In this document: one piece after another, positions 1-7,481 of the stretch
Position numbering within the stretch: position 1 is the first letter of the stretch
Layout of the letters: every line of letters begins with the position of its first letter
Assembly (NCBI GenBank): GCA_035490315.1
Contig: DATHET010000279.1
Coordinates: 1-31,084 of the forward strand
Length of the DNA stretch: 31,084 bases
Direction of reading: 5' to 3'
Source of the DNA: JADJQU01 sp035490315
GTDB taxonomy: Bacteria > Planctomycetota > UBA1135 > GCA-002686595
The notes under the pieces: generated by a model
Seen by the model: the letters and a program-made list of their open reading frames with translations, nothing else
Databases searched by the model: none
Told to the model about the DNA's origin: nothing
Program-made: the position numbers and the translations under genes

Positions 1-1731
1 TTCCAGGCGGCCCGGCAGGATCTTCTGGATCACCGCCAGGCGGACGGGTTCGGCCGGCAGGAAGTATTCGTCGCGGCGCGGAGCGTTGATCACCACGTAG
101 TCGGGGCGCTCGTCCTTCAAGGCCGCCTCGAGTCGCGCGCGATTGGCGGTCAGCGGCAGGAAGGCGACGCGCCGCCGCGTCGCGTAGCGGATGGCCGCGT
201 AATCCGTCGCGAGCACGCGGGCGTCGCTCGGCGTGTGCTCCTCGATCCAGCGACAGGCTTGCATCGCCGCGGTCTGCCGCAGCGGATGCCCCGGCAGCAA
301 CAGATTCCGCGCGGCGATCGGGCGGATCGTGAAAAACCCGAACACCCCGAAGGCGAGCAGGAATCCTCCCAGCGCGAGCTGACCCGCGCGATCGCCGGAG
401 AGCAGGCGCTCGTGCCAGCGCGGCCGCCACGCGAACAAGAGCCCGAAGGCCGCGCACTCGGCCCAGATCACCAGATCGGCCACGTCCTGCGTGTTGACGT
501 GCACCGATCTCTTTCCGAAGAGCGCGTACGCCGTCCAGGCTCCCGCGAGCAGCGCCACCCCAGCCAGACTCCAGCCCGCTCGCCGCGCCGACTGCGCCCT
601 CCACCAGCCCAGCATCTCCGCCAATCCGTCAGCCGCCAGCACGAACACGATCGGAACGAAGGGCATCACGAAGCGCCGCCCCTCGTCGTAGGGCCACAGG
701 ATCACCAGCGCGCCGTAAGCCAGCGCCACCCAGGCCGCGATCGGATTCCGCCGCCGCAGCTCGGCCCGCCAGCCCACGGCGCAGGCGACCATCGCCAGCA
801 CGAACACCGGCGACAAGCCGTGCTGGCTGATCCAGCGCAGATTGGTCAAGGCCTCGCTGACGTGCCTGCCCTCGAGCACGATCTTGGACACGACGCGCGC
901 GATCAGTCCCCCGACCGTCACCGATCCCAGGTCGGGATGGTGCGGATCCGCGAGGGCCCACAGAGAGAGGTAGGAGGACTCGTGCCCCTGATCGCCCGCG
1001 TGCAAGGCCTCGGGCGATTGCGTGCACCACAGGATCCACAGGCAAAGCGCGAGCAGTCCAGGCAACACCAGCAGCAGACCGCGGATCCTCGCCTTCCGTC
1101 CGAGCGTCAGCTCCGATCGACGCCAGCGAAGATGCAGCCAGGTGGCGAGCATCCCGCCGAGCAAGGCCAGTCCCGCGCTGCGCAAGAGCATCGCGGACAG
1201 CACCAGCGCTCCGCCCAGACAGGCTTGCGTCCAACCCAGATTTCCGCGGCGCGCCACGCGCTCGGCGCCAGCGAAGAGCACGAGCAGAACCAGGGCAAAG
1301 GGCGCTTCGGACAAGGACGCACCGGTCGAAAACTCGTACCAGGCCGCGCTGCCCGCGCACAGCGCGACCAGCAGGGCCGCCAGTTTTTCACCGCGCTCGC
1401 GAAACCACCACCACGCTGCGACCAGGGCCGCGAGCGAAATGCCGGCGATCCAGCGGTACAGCAGCTGGAAATCGCCGTCGTGCGCCTGGACGAAGGGCAT
1501 GAGCAGCAGCGGCACTCCCGGCGGGAACTTCGTGTGGGCTTCGCCGTCGAAGACGTAGCCCGCGCCGCTGGCGAGGGATCGCGCGAGCTCGAGGTAGGTG
1601 CTCGCGTCGCTGTCGTAGAAATACGTTCGCCGCGCCGTGCTCGCGTAGAGCAGACCCGCACCCAGGAGGATCGCGAGCAGGACCAGCAGCCGAAGCCAGC
1701 GCCGGTCTTCCTGCTCGTTCGGAGGGTGCAT
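1..1731 (-). CDS. Polytopic membrane glycosyltransferase-like protein (GT39/ArnT type), 3' end cut by window edge
   Basis: The frame is open from an ATG at 1731 to the left edge (577 codons, no stop), so the C-terminus is missing. It starts with a short charged stretch and a membrane segment (about residues 11-26). The first periplasmic loop follows with YFYDSDASTYLELARSL and then KFPPGVPLLLMPF. That order of an early acidic pair and a PPG-containing loop is typical of GT-C enzymes of the PMT/ArnT kind, which move a sugar from a polyprenyl-phosphate donor. Many further hydrophobic segments follow, and then a soluble tail (roughly residues 490-577, HTPSDARVLATDYAAIRYA) like the periplasmic C-terminal domain of such proteins. 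It is the last gene of the minus-strand run and lies 195 bp after the SGNH gene. The membrane-protein call is firm. The enzyme class is inferred and the acceptor is unknown. Confidence 0.7.
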   Translation of the reverse strand, partial: MHPPNEQEDRRWLRLLVLLAILLGAGLLYASTARRTYFYDSDASTYLELARSLASGAGYVFDGEAHTKFPPGVPLLLMPFVQAHDGDFQLLYRWIAGISLAALVAAWWWFRERGEKLAALLVALCAGSAAWYEFSTGASLSEAPFALVLLVLFAGAERVARRGNLGWTQACLGGALVLSAMLLRSAGLALLGGMLATWLHLRWRRSELTLGRKARIRGLLLVLPGLLALCLWILWCTQSPEALHAGDQGHESSYLSLWALADPHHPDLGSVTVGGLIARVVSKIVLEGRHVSEALTNLRWISQHGLSPVFVLAMVACAVGWRAELRRRNPIAAWVALAYGALVILWPYDEGRRFVMPFVPIVFVLAADGLAEMLGWWRAQSARRAGWSLAGVALLAGAWTAYALFGKRSVHVNTQDVADLVIWAECAAFGLLFAWRPRWHERLLSGDRAGQLALGGFLLAFGVFGFFTIRPIAARNLLLPGHPLRQTAAMQACRWIEEHTPSDARVLATDYAAIRYATRRRVAFLPLTANRARLEAALKDERPDYVVINAPRRDEYFLPAEPVRLAVIQKILPGRLE

Positions 1732-1926
1732 GGATGGATGGGCTCGCGATGCGGGCCACTGTCGCGCCTGCCAGCGCGCGTGCCTGCATGGCTGTGAGGC
1801 CTGGCCCTGCAACGGGGCAAGGGCGGGTCGCAAGTCACTCTAACGTCGGGCCGCGCCCCGTCGAATGTTCGCAGGCGGCCGAGCGGAGTCAGGTGGTCTC
1901 GCAAGCGGCGAGGCTTGGAGCGAGGC

Positions 1927-3159
1927 TCAGCGTCTGGCCTTGGCTTTTGCGATCCATGGCTCGAGGGCTCGATCGAGTTCCTGGGCGAGCAGGTGATTCC
2001 CGGCCGGCGTCATGTGTCCTGAAGGCAGGAAGAGATTCTCCGTGCCGCTGTCCATGGCTTGGACGATCGGAGGACCGAGATCGATGACGTCGAGCTGCTT
2101 CGCGCGCAGCGCGCGCACCAGCGGGAAGCCGTTCTCCTCGCGGTGCAGGTCGCGCAGGTCGCGCATGGGGATGAGCAGGATCATCGGGGTCGCGCCGCTC
2201 GCGCGGACTTCCTCGCGGAAGCGCTCGGCGATGGCGACGGTGATGTCGATCGCGGAGGGATCGCGGCCGTCGTACATGCGTTGGCGGCGATCGCGGCGCG
2301 ACTTCAGGTTCCAGAGTGTCTCGAGACAGCGCAGGGAGCGCAGGTGCTGGTAGGGCTTCCACATGGTTTCCTCGCGGGAGTACCAGGCGTCGTCCTTCAG
2401 GATCGGAGCTGCTCCAGGCTCGGTCACCAGCTCGACCAGTGCCTTGCCCTGGATCACCGGCGAGTTGATCAAGCGAAGGCCAGAGGCCTCGGTCACGAAG
2501 CGGGGCTTCGAATTGAACATCCCATTCGTCGTGAGGTAAAACCTGACGAGGTTGAGATTGCGACAGATGTCCTCGGGCCAGATGGCGAGGATCACTATGT
2601 CCGAGCGAAACTGCTGGCCGAGATTTTCCCAACGCAGGAGCGCTTGATCGGTGGCGTAACCTGGCACGCCCAGGTTGAGCACCTCGAGGTCGTCGCGTTT
2701 CGACTCCAGAAGATGCGGCCAGGAATCCTTCAAGCCCACTTCATCGCCGTGCGTGAAGGAATCGCCCAGCGCCAGGACTCGGACTTTTCCAGCCGGAATT
2801 TCCGCGGAGTAGCTGCGCTCGGCGGCGGCGCGAAGGCCCTGCGAATTGGCCTGGTACATGTCGGAGGATCCACCGGGCTTGATGGTCCAGCCGAGCAGCG
2901 GATCTTCCACCACATACGACGGTGTGATTCGGTCCGCCTGCCATTTCTCCAGGGCCGCGCGCTCGGGTCGCAAGGGCAGCAGCGTGAAGCGCCCGATCAT
3001 CGCCATCTCGCTGTCGCCTGCGTGCGTGAGCGCGCGCGTCGCGATCTCCGCGATCACGAAGGTGAGCACGACGAGGAGCAGCACACCGCGCGCAATTCTT
3101 TTCCAGCGCGAGCTGCGAGGTCGAGCGCTGGGATCAGCTTCCAAGTCGTCGGCGGGCAT
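1927..3159 (-). CDS. SGNH-hydrolase-like membrane-anchored protein with altered catalytic blocks
   Basis: A 410-residue protein with a basic N-terminus, one membrane segment at about residues 24-40, and a periplasmic SGNH/AlgX-like domain. Block I is clear: LALGDSFTHG with the nucleophile serine at 134. Block II is NLGVPGYATDQ (glycine 164). Block III, normally GxND, reads IWPED (194-198), so the usual Gly and Asn are absent. Block V, normally D-x-H, reads SGHMT, with Ser380 in place of Asp and His382 kept. Relatives in polysaccharide loci often O-acetylate or de-acetylate glycans. This one may use a Ser-His dyad or be catalytically weak. It lies 74 bp downstream of the exosortase gene on the same strand, so it is probably cotranscribed. 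A second SGNH protein with an intact triad lies at 29725-30858. ATG start; no clear ribosome binding site. Confidence 0.8.
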   Translation of the reverse strand: MPADDLEADPSARPRSSRWKRIARGVLLLVVLTFVIAEIATRALTHAGDSEMAMIGRFTLLPLRPERAALEKWQADRITPSYVVEDPLLGWTIKPGGSSDMYQANSQGLRAAAERSYSAEIPAGKVRVLALGDSFTHGDEVGLKDSWPHLLESKRDDLEVLNLGVPGYATDQALLRWENLGQQFRSDIVILAIWPEDICRNLNLVRFYLTTNGMFNSKPRFVTEASGLRLINSPVIQGKALVELVTEPGAAPILKDDAWYSREETMWKPYQHLRSLRCLETLWNLKSRRDRRQRMYDGRDPSAIDITVAIAERFREEVRASGATPMILLIPMRDLRDLHREENGFPLVRALRAKQLDVIDLGPPIVQAMDSGTENLFLPSGHMTPAGNHLLAQELDRALEPWIAKAKARR

Positions 3160-3233
3160 GGCGGTACGCTACCGGCGCACATCGCTGTCGTCGCGCCCAA
3201 TCTGCTGCCCCGATCCGGACGCCCGGTCCCGGA

Positions 3234-4883
3234 TCAGCCGAGCAGCGCCCAGTCCTGGCGGACGAAGGCTTGCGTCAGGAGCAGCAGATTGGTCGTCGCG
3301 TGCGCGATGACTGCGTCGGAGACGCGTCCTCGCCTGCGCATGGCCAGGCCATAGATCATTCCCGCGATCGCTGCCCGTGCCCAGGACTCGTGCAGAGCTC
3401 CGAAGATCATCGACGAGGCGACCAGAGCGGTCCACGAGAAGCCGGTCAGCGGCACGTGCTCGAAGTCGCGGGAAGTCAATCGCCGCAGCAGATAGGAACG
3501 AAAGGCCAACTCCTCGATCAGGGGCGTGACCAGCCCGTAGCCGATCACGCGCGCGGCGATCCAGATGGCTCGAGAGCTGGCTTCCAGGTCGCCGGGGACC
3601 AGATGCGAATTCTCTGCGGCGGGCCCCGGCGTGTTCGTGGGAGCGAAAAGACTCCAGACGGCGAACGCGAGGGTTCCCGCGACGATTCCTGTCCAAGGGG
3701 CGCGCAGCTCAGGTCGCGCGTAGGCGCGTCGCAACAGGAGCAGCGCGGCAACCGCGGCGAGAGGCTGCAGCGGATACATCTGCGCGCGGGTGTGGGCGAA
3801 GAAGTTGAGCAGCGCGCCGCAAGCCATGAACACCAGGAAGGGGCCAAGCAGCGCCAGGGTCAGGTTGCGCTCGGCCGGGATGGCAATCTGGATCGAACGC
3901 TCCGAACGGAAGTAGGCCGAGCGCTGCGACCACCAGACGATCCCCAAGGAAATCCCGCAGAAAGCGATCAACCCCGCGAGCGTGTGAAAACCTCCGACGG
4001 CGAGGTCGGGCGAGATCCAGCTGCCGATGGCGACCAGGCCCGCGAGTCGCAAGGAATTGAAGACCCAGGCCGCGACCATCCCCAGGACAGGGATCAAGAA
4101 TGCGTGGGGGAAACGCAGGGAGTCGCGCGCGATCCAGAGATAGGCCAGGGTGAATGCCAAGAGCAATCCGATTCCGTCCAGACCGGAGCATTGCGGCGCA
4201 ATTTGCACGGCGAACTTCGTGGTGCCGAACACGAACTGCGAGACGTCGACGGCCACGTCATCGCTGAACAGCGCAAGGATGTTGCGCGAAAGCCAGAGTG
4301 TCGGCGTTCGCAGTGGAAGTCGCAGCTCGTTCGCGCTGACGAAGCCCAGAATCCAGGCGATCACTCCGATCGCGACCGCGATGCCGACCGACTTCTTCGT
4401 CCGGCGTGCCAACAGGATCAGATCGCGACCGGAGAGGAATAGGCCGGCGCCTGTCACCACGGTCGCGGAGGCGGCGATCACCCACACGCAGATCCAAGCC
4501 CAGGGCGCCGCGGCATCCGGGACATGCACTTCGAAGACCTGCCAGGTCGCAAAGTACAGCAGAGCGAAACAGAAGAGCTGGAGTGCGAGTGCAGGCACTC
4601 GGCTAGCACGCGGCTGGAGCGTGTCGCGCATGGCGCGCAGTTCCCGCTCGAGAACGCTTCCGCTGAACAGTGCGACGCCTGTCGCGCAGGTCAGGGCCAG
4701 CTGCGGCAGGACCGTGCTGCGCAGCAGCACCTGACCCCATTGCTGCGAGGCTCCGTCAAATGCTGCCGTGGTGAACCGCAGCATGAGGGCCAGGAATTCC
4801 GCTGCGAGCAGTGCGCCGCAAGCGAGGACGACCCGCGAGACGCGACGCGGCCCGGCCCGCGTCTGCTCAGGCGAAGGAGTCAT
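3234..4883 (-). CDS. xrtE: Exosortase E/protease fusion (exosortase domain plus CPBP intramembrane protease)
   Basis: A 549-residue polytopic protein from the ATG at 4883. An upstream TTG at 4967 is in frame but would add a non-membrane tail rich in charged residues. The N-terminal half carries the exosortase signature: the catalytic cysteine in APQCSGLDG (Cys232), the conserved arginine in FNSLRLAG (Arg279) and the histidine in GGFHTLAG (His300). The C-terminal third is a CPBP (CAAX-protease/bacteriocin-processing) domain with EELAFR (Glu457, Glu458, Arg462), FGALHE (His498) and HATTN (His528, Asn532). This exact fusion is known as exosortase E/protease of the VPEID-CTERM system. It should cleave a C-terminal sorting signal in the inner membrane and perhaps transfer the protein to another molecule. 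The likely substrate is encoded immediately upstream (5046-5267). The protease half may remove the leftover membrane helix, which is inference. Confidence 0.9.
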   Translation of the reverse strand: MTPSPEQTRAGPRRVSRVVLACGALLAAEFLALMLRFTTAAFDGASQQWGQVLLRSTVLPQLALTCATGVALFSGSVLERELRAMRDTLQPRASRVPALALQLFCFALLYFATWQVFEVHVPDAAAPWAWICVWVIAASATVVTGAGLFLSGRDLILLARRTKKSVGIAVAIGVIAWILGFVSANELRLPLRTPTLWLSRNILALFSDDVAVDVSQFVFGTTKFAVQIAPQCSGLDGIGLLLAFTLAYLWIARDSLRFPHAFLIPVLGMVAAWVFNSLRLAGLVAIGSWISPDLAVGGFHTLAGLIAFCGISLGIVWWSQRSAYFRSERSIQIAIPAERNLTLALLGPFLVFMACGALLNFFAHTRAQMYPLQPLAAVAALLLLRRAYARPELRAPWTGIVAGTLAFAVWSLFAPTNTPGPAAENSHLVPGDLEASSRAIWIAARVIGYGLVTPLIEELAFRSYLLRRLTSRDFEHVPLTGFSWTALVASSMIFGALHESWARAAIAGMIYGLAMRRRGRVSDAVIAHATTNLLLLTQAFVRQDWALLG

Positions 4884-4987
4884 CGGTGGATCGACTCTAT
4901 CGTCGGCACTCCGCAGGGCCTTGAAGTCGGTTTCCCGTCCGGCCGCCGGACCGGATCCTGCCAGCAAACCCGGAAGCCTGAAAAGAA

Positions 4988-5014
4988 GAATCTCCCGCTC
5001 TGTAGGGGAGATTC
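4988..5014 (-). terminator. Hairpin with T-rich tail downstream of the sorting-substrate gene
   Basis: A perfect 9-bp inverted repeat (GAATCTCCC at 4988-4996 with GGGAGATTC at 5006-5014) has a 9-nt loop. Read on the minus strand, the second arm runs directly into TTCTTTTC. That is the form of a Rho-independent terminator for the gene ending at 5046. It sits before the exosortase gene, so it could make the small substrate more abundant than the exosortase. Confidence 0.6.
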
Positions 5015-5021
5015 CGGATCT

Positions 5022-5042
5022 GCAGGGCTGACTCAGCCCTGC
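5022..5042 (-). terminator. Second perfect hairpin directly after the stop codon of the sorting-substrate gene
   Basis: A 10-bp perfect inverted repeat (GCAGGGCTGA at 5022-5031, TCAGCCCTGC at 5033-5042) with a one-base centre begins 3 bp past the TAA at 5046-5048. It is in tandem with the hairpin at 4988-5014. It lacks its own T-tract, so it may act as an RNA 3'-end protector or as the first part of a double terminator. Confidence 0.45.
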
Positions 5043-5045
5043 TCG

Positions 5046-5267
5046 TTAGGAGGCGCGCGCGCGCTTGTGCAGCCAGTCGGTGAGGATCAGCAGGCTTCCA
5101 ACCGCCAGAACAATCGCACACACCAACAGTCCCGGACCGATCTCGGGTGCGGTGAGCGGATTCGGCGGAGGAGTTTTGCCGATCGGAGCCGCTGCCGCGA
5201 GCGCCGTGAACGAGAGCAGGGCCGCGCTCACGCGCGTCGTTCTGGACCAGGATTGCAATACGTTCAT
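5046..5267 (-). CDS. Mini VPEID-CTERM-like exosortase substrate (73 residues)
   Basis: A very small protein in three parts. Residues 1-27 are a Sec signal peptide (basic start, hydrophobic core, AAAA cleavage region). Residues 28-39 are a short proline-rich segment (PIGKTPPPNPLT). Residues 40-73 form a C-terminal sorting signal: the motif APEIG (40-44), a membrane helix (46-63) and a basic tail (HKRARAS). The motif matches VPEID at three of five positions and in placement, as expected for the partner of the adjacent exosortase E/protease. After cleavage at both ends only about 15 residues would remain. The start is the ATG at 5267 because it places the signal peptide at the N-terminus; an in-frame start at 5363 adds 32 residues before it. 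It follows the sugar-transferase gene on the same strand by about 100 bp. Confidence 0.8.
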   Translation of the reverse strand: MNVLQSWSRTTRVSAALLSFTALAAAAPIGKTPPPNPLTAPEIGPGLLVCAIVLAVGSLLILTDWLHKRARAS

Positions 5268-5370
5268 GATCTCTACTGTACCCGTTGAACCCGATGTCTG
5301 GGTTGGCGCTGGCGCCGAAAAATGAAAATCCGCATGTTTGGATGCAGAAATGGGCTTTCCCATGATCGGC

Positions 5371-6603
5371 TCAGTGGGCTCCCCGCCCGGTGAGAACGGC
5401 AGGGATGGTCTTGAGCAGGATCACCATGTCGTTCTTGAACGAGCTGGTCCTCGCGTACTTCAGATCCAGCCGGACCCAATCGTCGAACTTGATCGCGCTG
5501 CGGCCGCTGACCTGCCAGATGCAAGTCAGTCCGCCGCGAATCTCGAGGCGGCGGTGCTGCCAGGGCTCGTACTCGCTCACTTCGGCCGCGATCGGTGGGC
5601 GGGGTCCGACAAGGGACATATCGCCGATCAGGACGTTCCACAATTGGGGCAATTCGTCGATCGAGGCCTTGCGCAGGATTCGGCCCACGCGCGTGATCCG
5701 CGGATCGGCCGCAATCTTGAAAACGGGCCCGGATTGCTCGTTGAACTGGAGCAGCTCCTTCTTGCGCTGCTCTGCGTCGACCTGCATCGTCCGGAACTTG
5801 TAGAACGTGAAACTGCGGCCATCCGGACCCGCCCGTTGCTGGGTGAAGAAGATCGGGCCCGGTGAGGAAACGCGGACCGCCACCGCTGCCGAGGCCATCA
5901 CCGGGGCCAGGGCTAGGAGCCCCAGGGCGGCGCCGAAGATGTCGAGGGTCCGCTTCGCTCCGGAAGTCGGCACTGTCAGGACTGCGCGAAGGGGTTCGGG
6001 CTGCGGGATGGAGGCCTCGCGCAAGCCGATCCTCGCCGCTGCCAGATTGGAACTCGCGATTCCCACGCTGGCCAACTCGTTGGAAGTCGCGGAATTGACC
6101 ACAGCCCAAGGTGTCGAGGCTTGGGCCTCGACTTCGCGGTGTCGTGCATCTTCCTGGGGGATACGGCGCGACATCGCTGCGCCTTGCACTCGCTTGGGAG
6201 CGCAAGGCTGGCTCTCGGGATAGGCCAGGATTCGCCAATGGGCGCCTGCCGTGGCGGCGCTCAGATTTTCGCGCAATTCGTTCGACACCTGCACGGCCCC
6301 GGGGTGGTCGGTTTCCGGCAAGAGGATGCCCAGCGTGATGTCGTCGAACCAGCCGACAGCATCGGTGCATCGCAGGCGCCGCGCGATCACCACAGGAAAG
6401 TGCATTGGCGAGTCGCTGCGCAACTGCGCCTCGGACAACTCGATCAGAACCAGAGAAAGGGGCGAGTCCGTCCGATCCGCGCGAGCGCGTTCGCGCTCGA
6501 TGCAGAGTCGGAGTTCGCTTTGCTTCAGTACCCCGGGCAAGGGAGAACTGCTGTGTGCGCGCCTACGAAGCAGCGACCGAGAAAACCAGTTGGCAAGGGA
6601 CAT
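5371..6603 (-). CDS. Polyprenyl-phosphate sugar-1-phosphate transferase with degenerate GGDEF-like N-terminus
   Basis: A 410-residue protein. The C-terminal part (about 214-406) is a bacterial sugar transferase (PF02397, WcaJ/WbaP type): one membrane segment (218-240), SSPGPIFFTQQR, YKFRTM (268-273), DELPQLWNVL and GDMSLVGPRP (327-336). These enzymes start polysaccharide repeat units by moving a sugar-phosphate from a UDP-sugar to undecaprenyl phosphate at the inner membrane. The first 130 residues instead look like a nucleotide-cyclase fold: a helix with RERARADRTDSPLSLVLIEL, then RRLRCTDAVGWF and LGILLPET. The last stretch lines up with the GGDEF-site strand, but the GGDEF residues are not present. 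A linker of about 80 residues joins the two. This domain may sense or only hold a regulatory partner. ATG at 6603; no clear Shine-Dalgarno sequence. Confidence 0.88.
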   Translation of the reverse strand: MSLANWFSRSLLRRRAHSSSPLPGVLKQSELRLCIERERARADRTDSPLSLVLIELSEAQLRSDSPMHFPVVIARRLRCTDAVGWFDDITLGILLPETDHPGAVQVSNELRENLSAATAGAHWRILAYPESQPCAPKRVQGAAMSRRIPQEDARHREVEAQASTPWAVVNSATSNELASVGIASSNLAAARIGLREASIPQPEPLRAVLTVPTSGAKRTLDIFGAALGLLALAPVMASAAVAVRVSSPGPIFFTQQRAGPDGRSFTFYKFRTMQVDAEQRKKELLQFNEQSGPVFKIAADPRITRVGRILRKASIDELPQLWNVLIGDMSLVGPRPPIAAEVSEYEPWQHRRLEIRGGLTCIWQVSGRSAIKFDDWVRLDLKYARTSSFKNDMVILLKTIPAVLTGRGAH

Positions 6604-6695
6604 ATGCGAGCTAGCCCAAAAGGGCGGGTTTCGTGGAGCGGTCGGGAGCCAGACAGGTCTCCATGGGAAGATGAAGACGCCGTTAGGACGAAGAA

Positions 6696-6723
6696 ATACT
6701 ACCTGATATCACTGACTGGTCAA
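6696..6723 (-). promoter_or_regulatory. Sigma-70-like promoter for the sugar transferase gene
   Basis: On the minus strand TTGACC (6718-6723) and TAGTAT (6696-6701) are separated by 16 bp, in an AT-rich island that stands out from the GC-rich surroundings. The expected start site is about 85 nt upstream of the ATG at 6603. A perfect 8-bp palindrome (TGATATCA, 6704-6711) lies in the spacer and could bind a regulator. This suggests the exosortase part of the run can be transcribed apart from the upstream wza/wzz genes. Confidence 0.5.
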
Positions 6724-6783
6724 CTTGGTCGCGGGTAGGACGCATCATCTGGCTGTCATGGATGCAAATCTACCCAAGGGTAC

Positions 6784-6804
6784 CCCAGAAGTTTCATTTC
6801 TGGG
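6784..6804 (-). other. Inverted repeat 3' of the CpsD-like gene
   Basis: CCCAGAA (6784-6790) and TTCTGGG (6798-6804) form a 7-bp stem with a 7-nt loop just after the stop of the CpsD-like gene. A second short inverted repeat (TACCC/GGGTA) lies beside it. There is no T-tract on the minus strand, so it is more likely an mRNA 3'-end structure than a simple intrinsic terminator. Confidence 0.35.
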
Positions 6805-6812
6805 AACGCTCC

Positions 6813-7481
6813 TTACTGAAAGCGGTTCAGAACCGCCCCAAGCGGATCCAGACCCAGGCGGCGCAGGCCTTGCGTCAGGGTCTGCATGTCCCCGCGCTCG
6901 GCAGAACCTGCCCGCGCAACGATGACCACCCGCGGGAAGGGCTCCAGCACCAGGCGGGCCTGGGGCCGGTCGAGGAAGGGGGCTGCGTCCAGGATCACGT
7001 AGCCCACGCCTTGGCTCACCTCGCCCAGGATGGCTTCCCATTCCGCCCGCCCGACCGTCAAGGCGCCTGAGGCCCCCGTCAGGCCCAGGCCGAGGAGCTG
7101 CAGCCTGGGGACATCCGTCTCGAGCAAAGCGTCCCTCGGGGCGATCCGTCCGGCGATCACGTCGTGCAAGGTCGGCGCGTCCGCCAGCTCGAATTTCGCC
7201 AGCAGGCTCTGGCCGTAGGAATTGCCCTCGACGAGCAGGATCTTGAGCTTGGTGTAGCGCGCAAGGCCGATCGCCGCGCAGCTCGCGAGCGTCGTCGTCC
7301 CTTCTCCGTGGCGCGCGCTCACGAAAGCCAGGCGATCCATCGTTTCCCTCGAAGCCGTCGGCCTGAGCGTGGTCCAGATCGATGTGATGGTCGAGTCGAG
7401 GGCTACCAGCGAGGCGCCGAGCGGAACAGTGGCCGGCGGCGGTCCAGGACGAAAGGCCGGGCTTGGCAAGACCAGCGTCAC
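6813..7481 (-). CDS. CpsD/CapB-like cytoplasmic ATPase with degenerate P-loop (exopolysaccharide regulator)
   Basis: A 222-residue protein related to bacterial tyrosine kinases and ParA-type ATPases that work with Wzz proteins in capsule synthesis. The P-loop region is FVSARHGEGTTTLA (53-66). The Walker A lysine of the usual GEGK(S/T)T is replaced by Thr62. The Walker A' strand reads ILLVEGN, with Glu in place of the usual Asp. The Walker B-like strand YVILDAAPF keeps Asp165. There is no C-terminal tyrosine cluster (the end is GAVLNRFQ). It is therefore probably not an active BY-kinase and may be a structural partner of the Wzz-like protein. The start is GTG at 7481, because this makes a GTGA overlap with the stop of the wzz-like gene; an in-frame GTG at 7553 would give a long Arg-rich extension inside the upstream gene. 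Confidence 0.82.
   Translation of the reverse strand: MTLVLPSPAFRPGPPPATVPLGASLVALDSTITSIWTTLRPTASRETMDRLAFVSARHGEGTTTLASCAAIGLARYTKLKILLVEGNSYGQSLLAKFELADAPTLHDVIAGRIAPRDALLETDVPRLQLLGLGLTGASGALTVGRAEWEAILGEVSQGVGYVILDAAPFLDRPQARLVLEPFPRVVIVARAGSAERGDMQTLTQGLRRLGLDPLGAVLNRFQ

Noticed and set aside
235..1797. A 520-codon plus-strand frame
   Set aside because: It is antisense to the GT39-like membrane protein, whose hydrophobic segments and loops are convincing.
5350..5363. ATGGG/CCCAT hairpin after the sugar transferase gene, considered as a terminator
   Set aside because: The stem is only 5 bp and the following tract on the minus strand is TTTCTG, too weak for a call.
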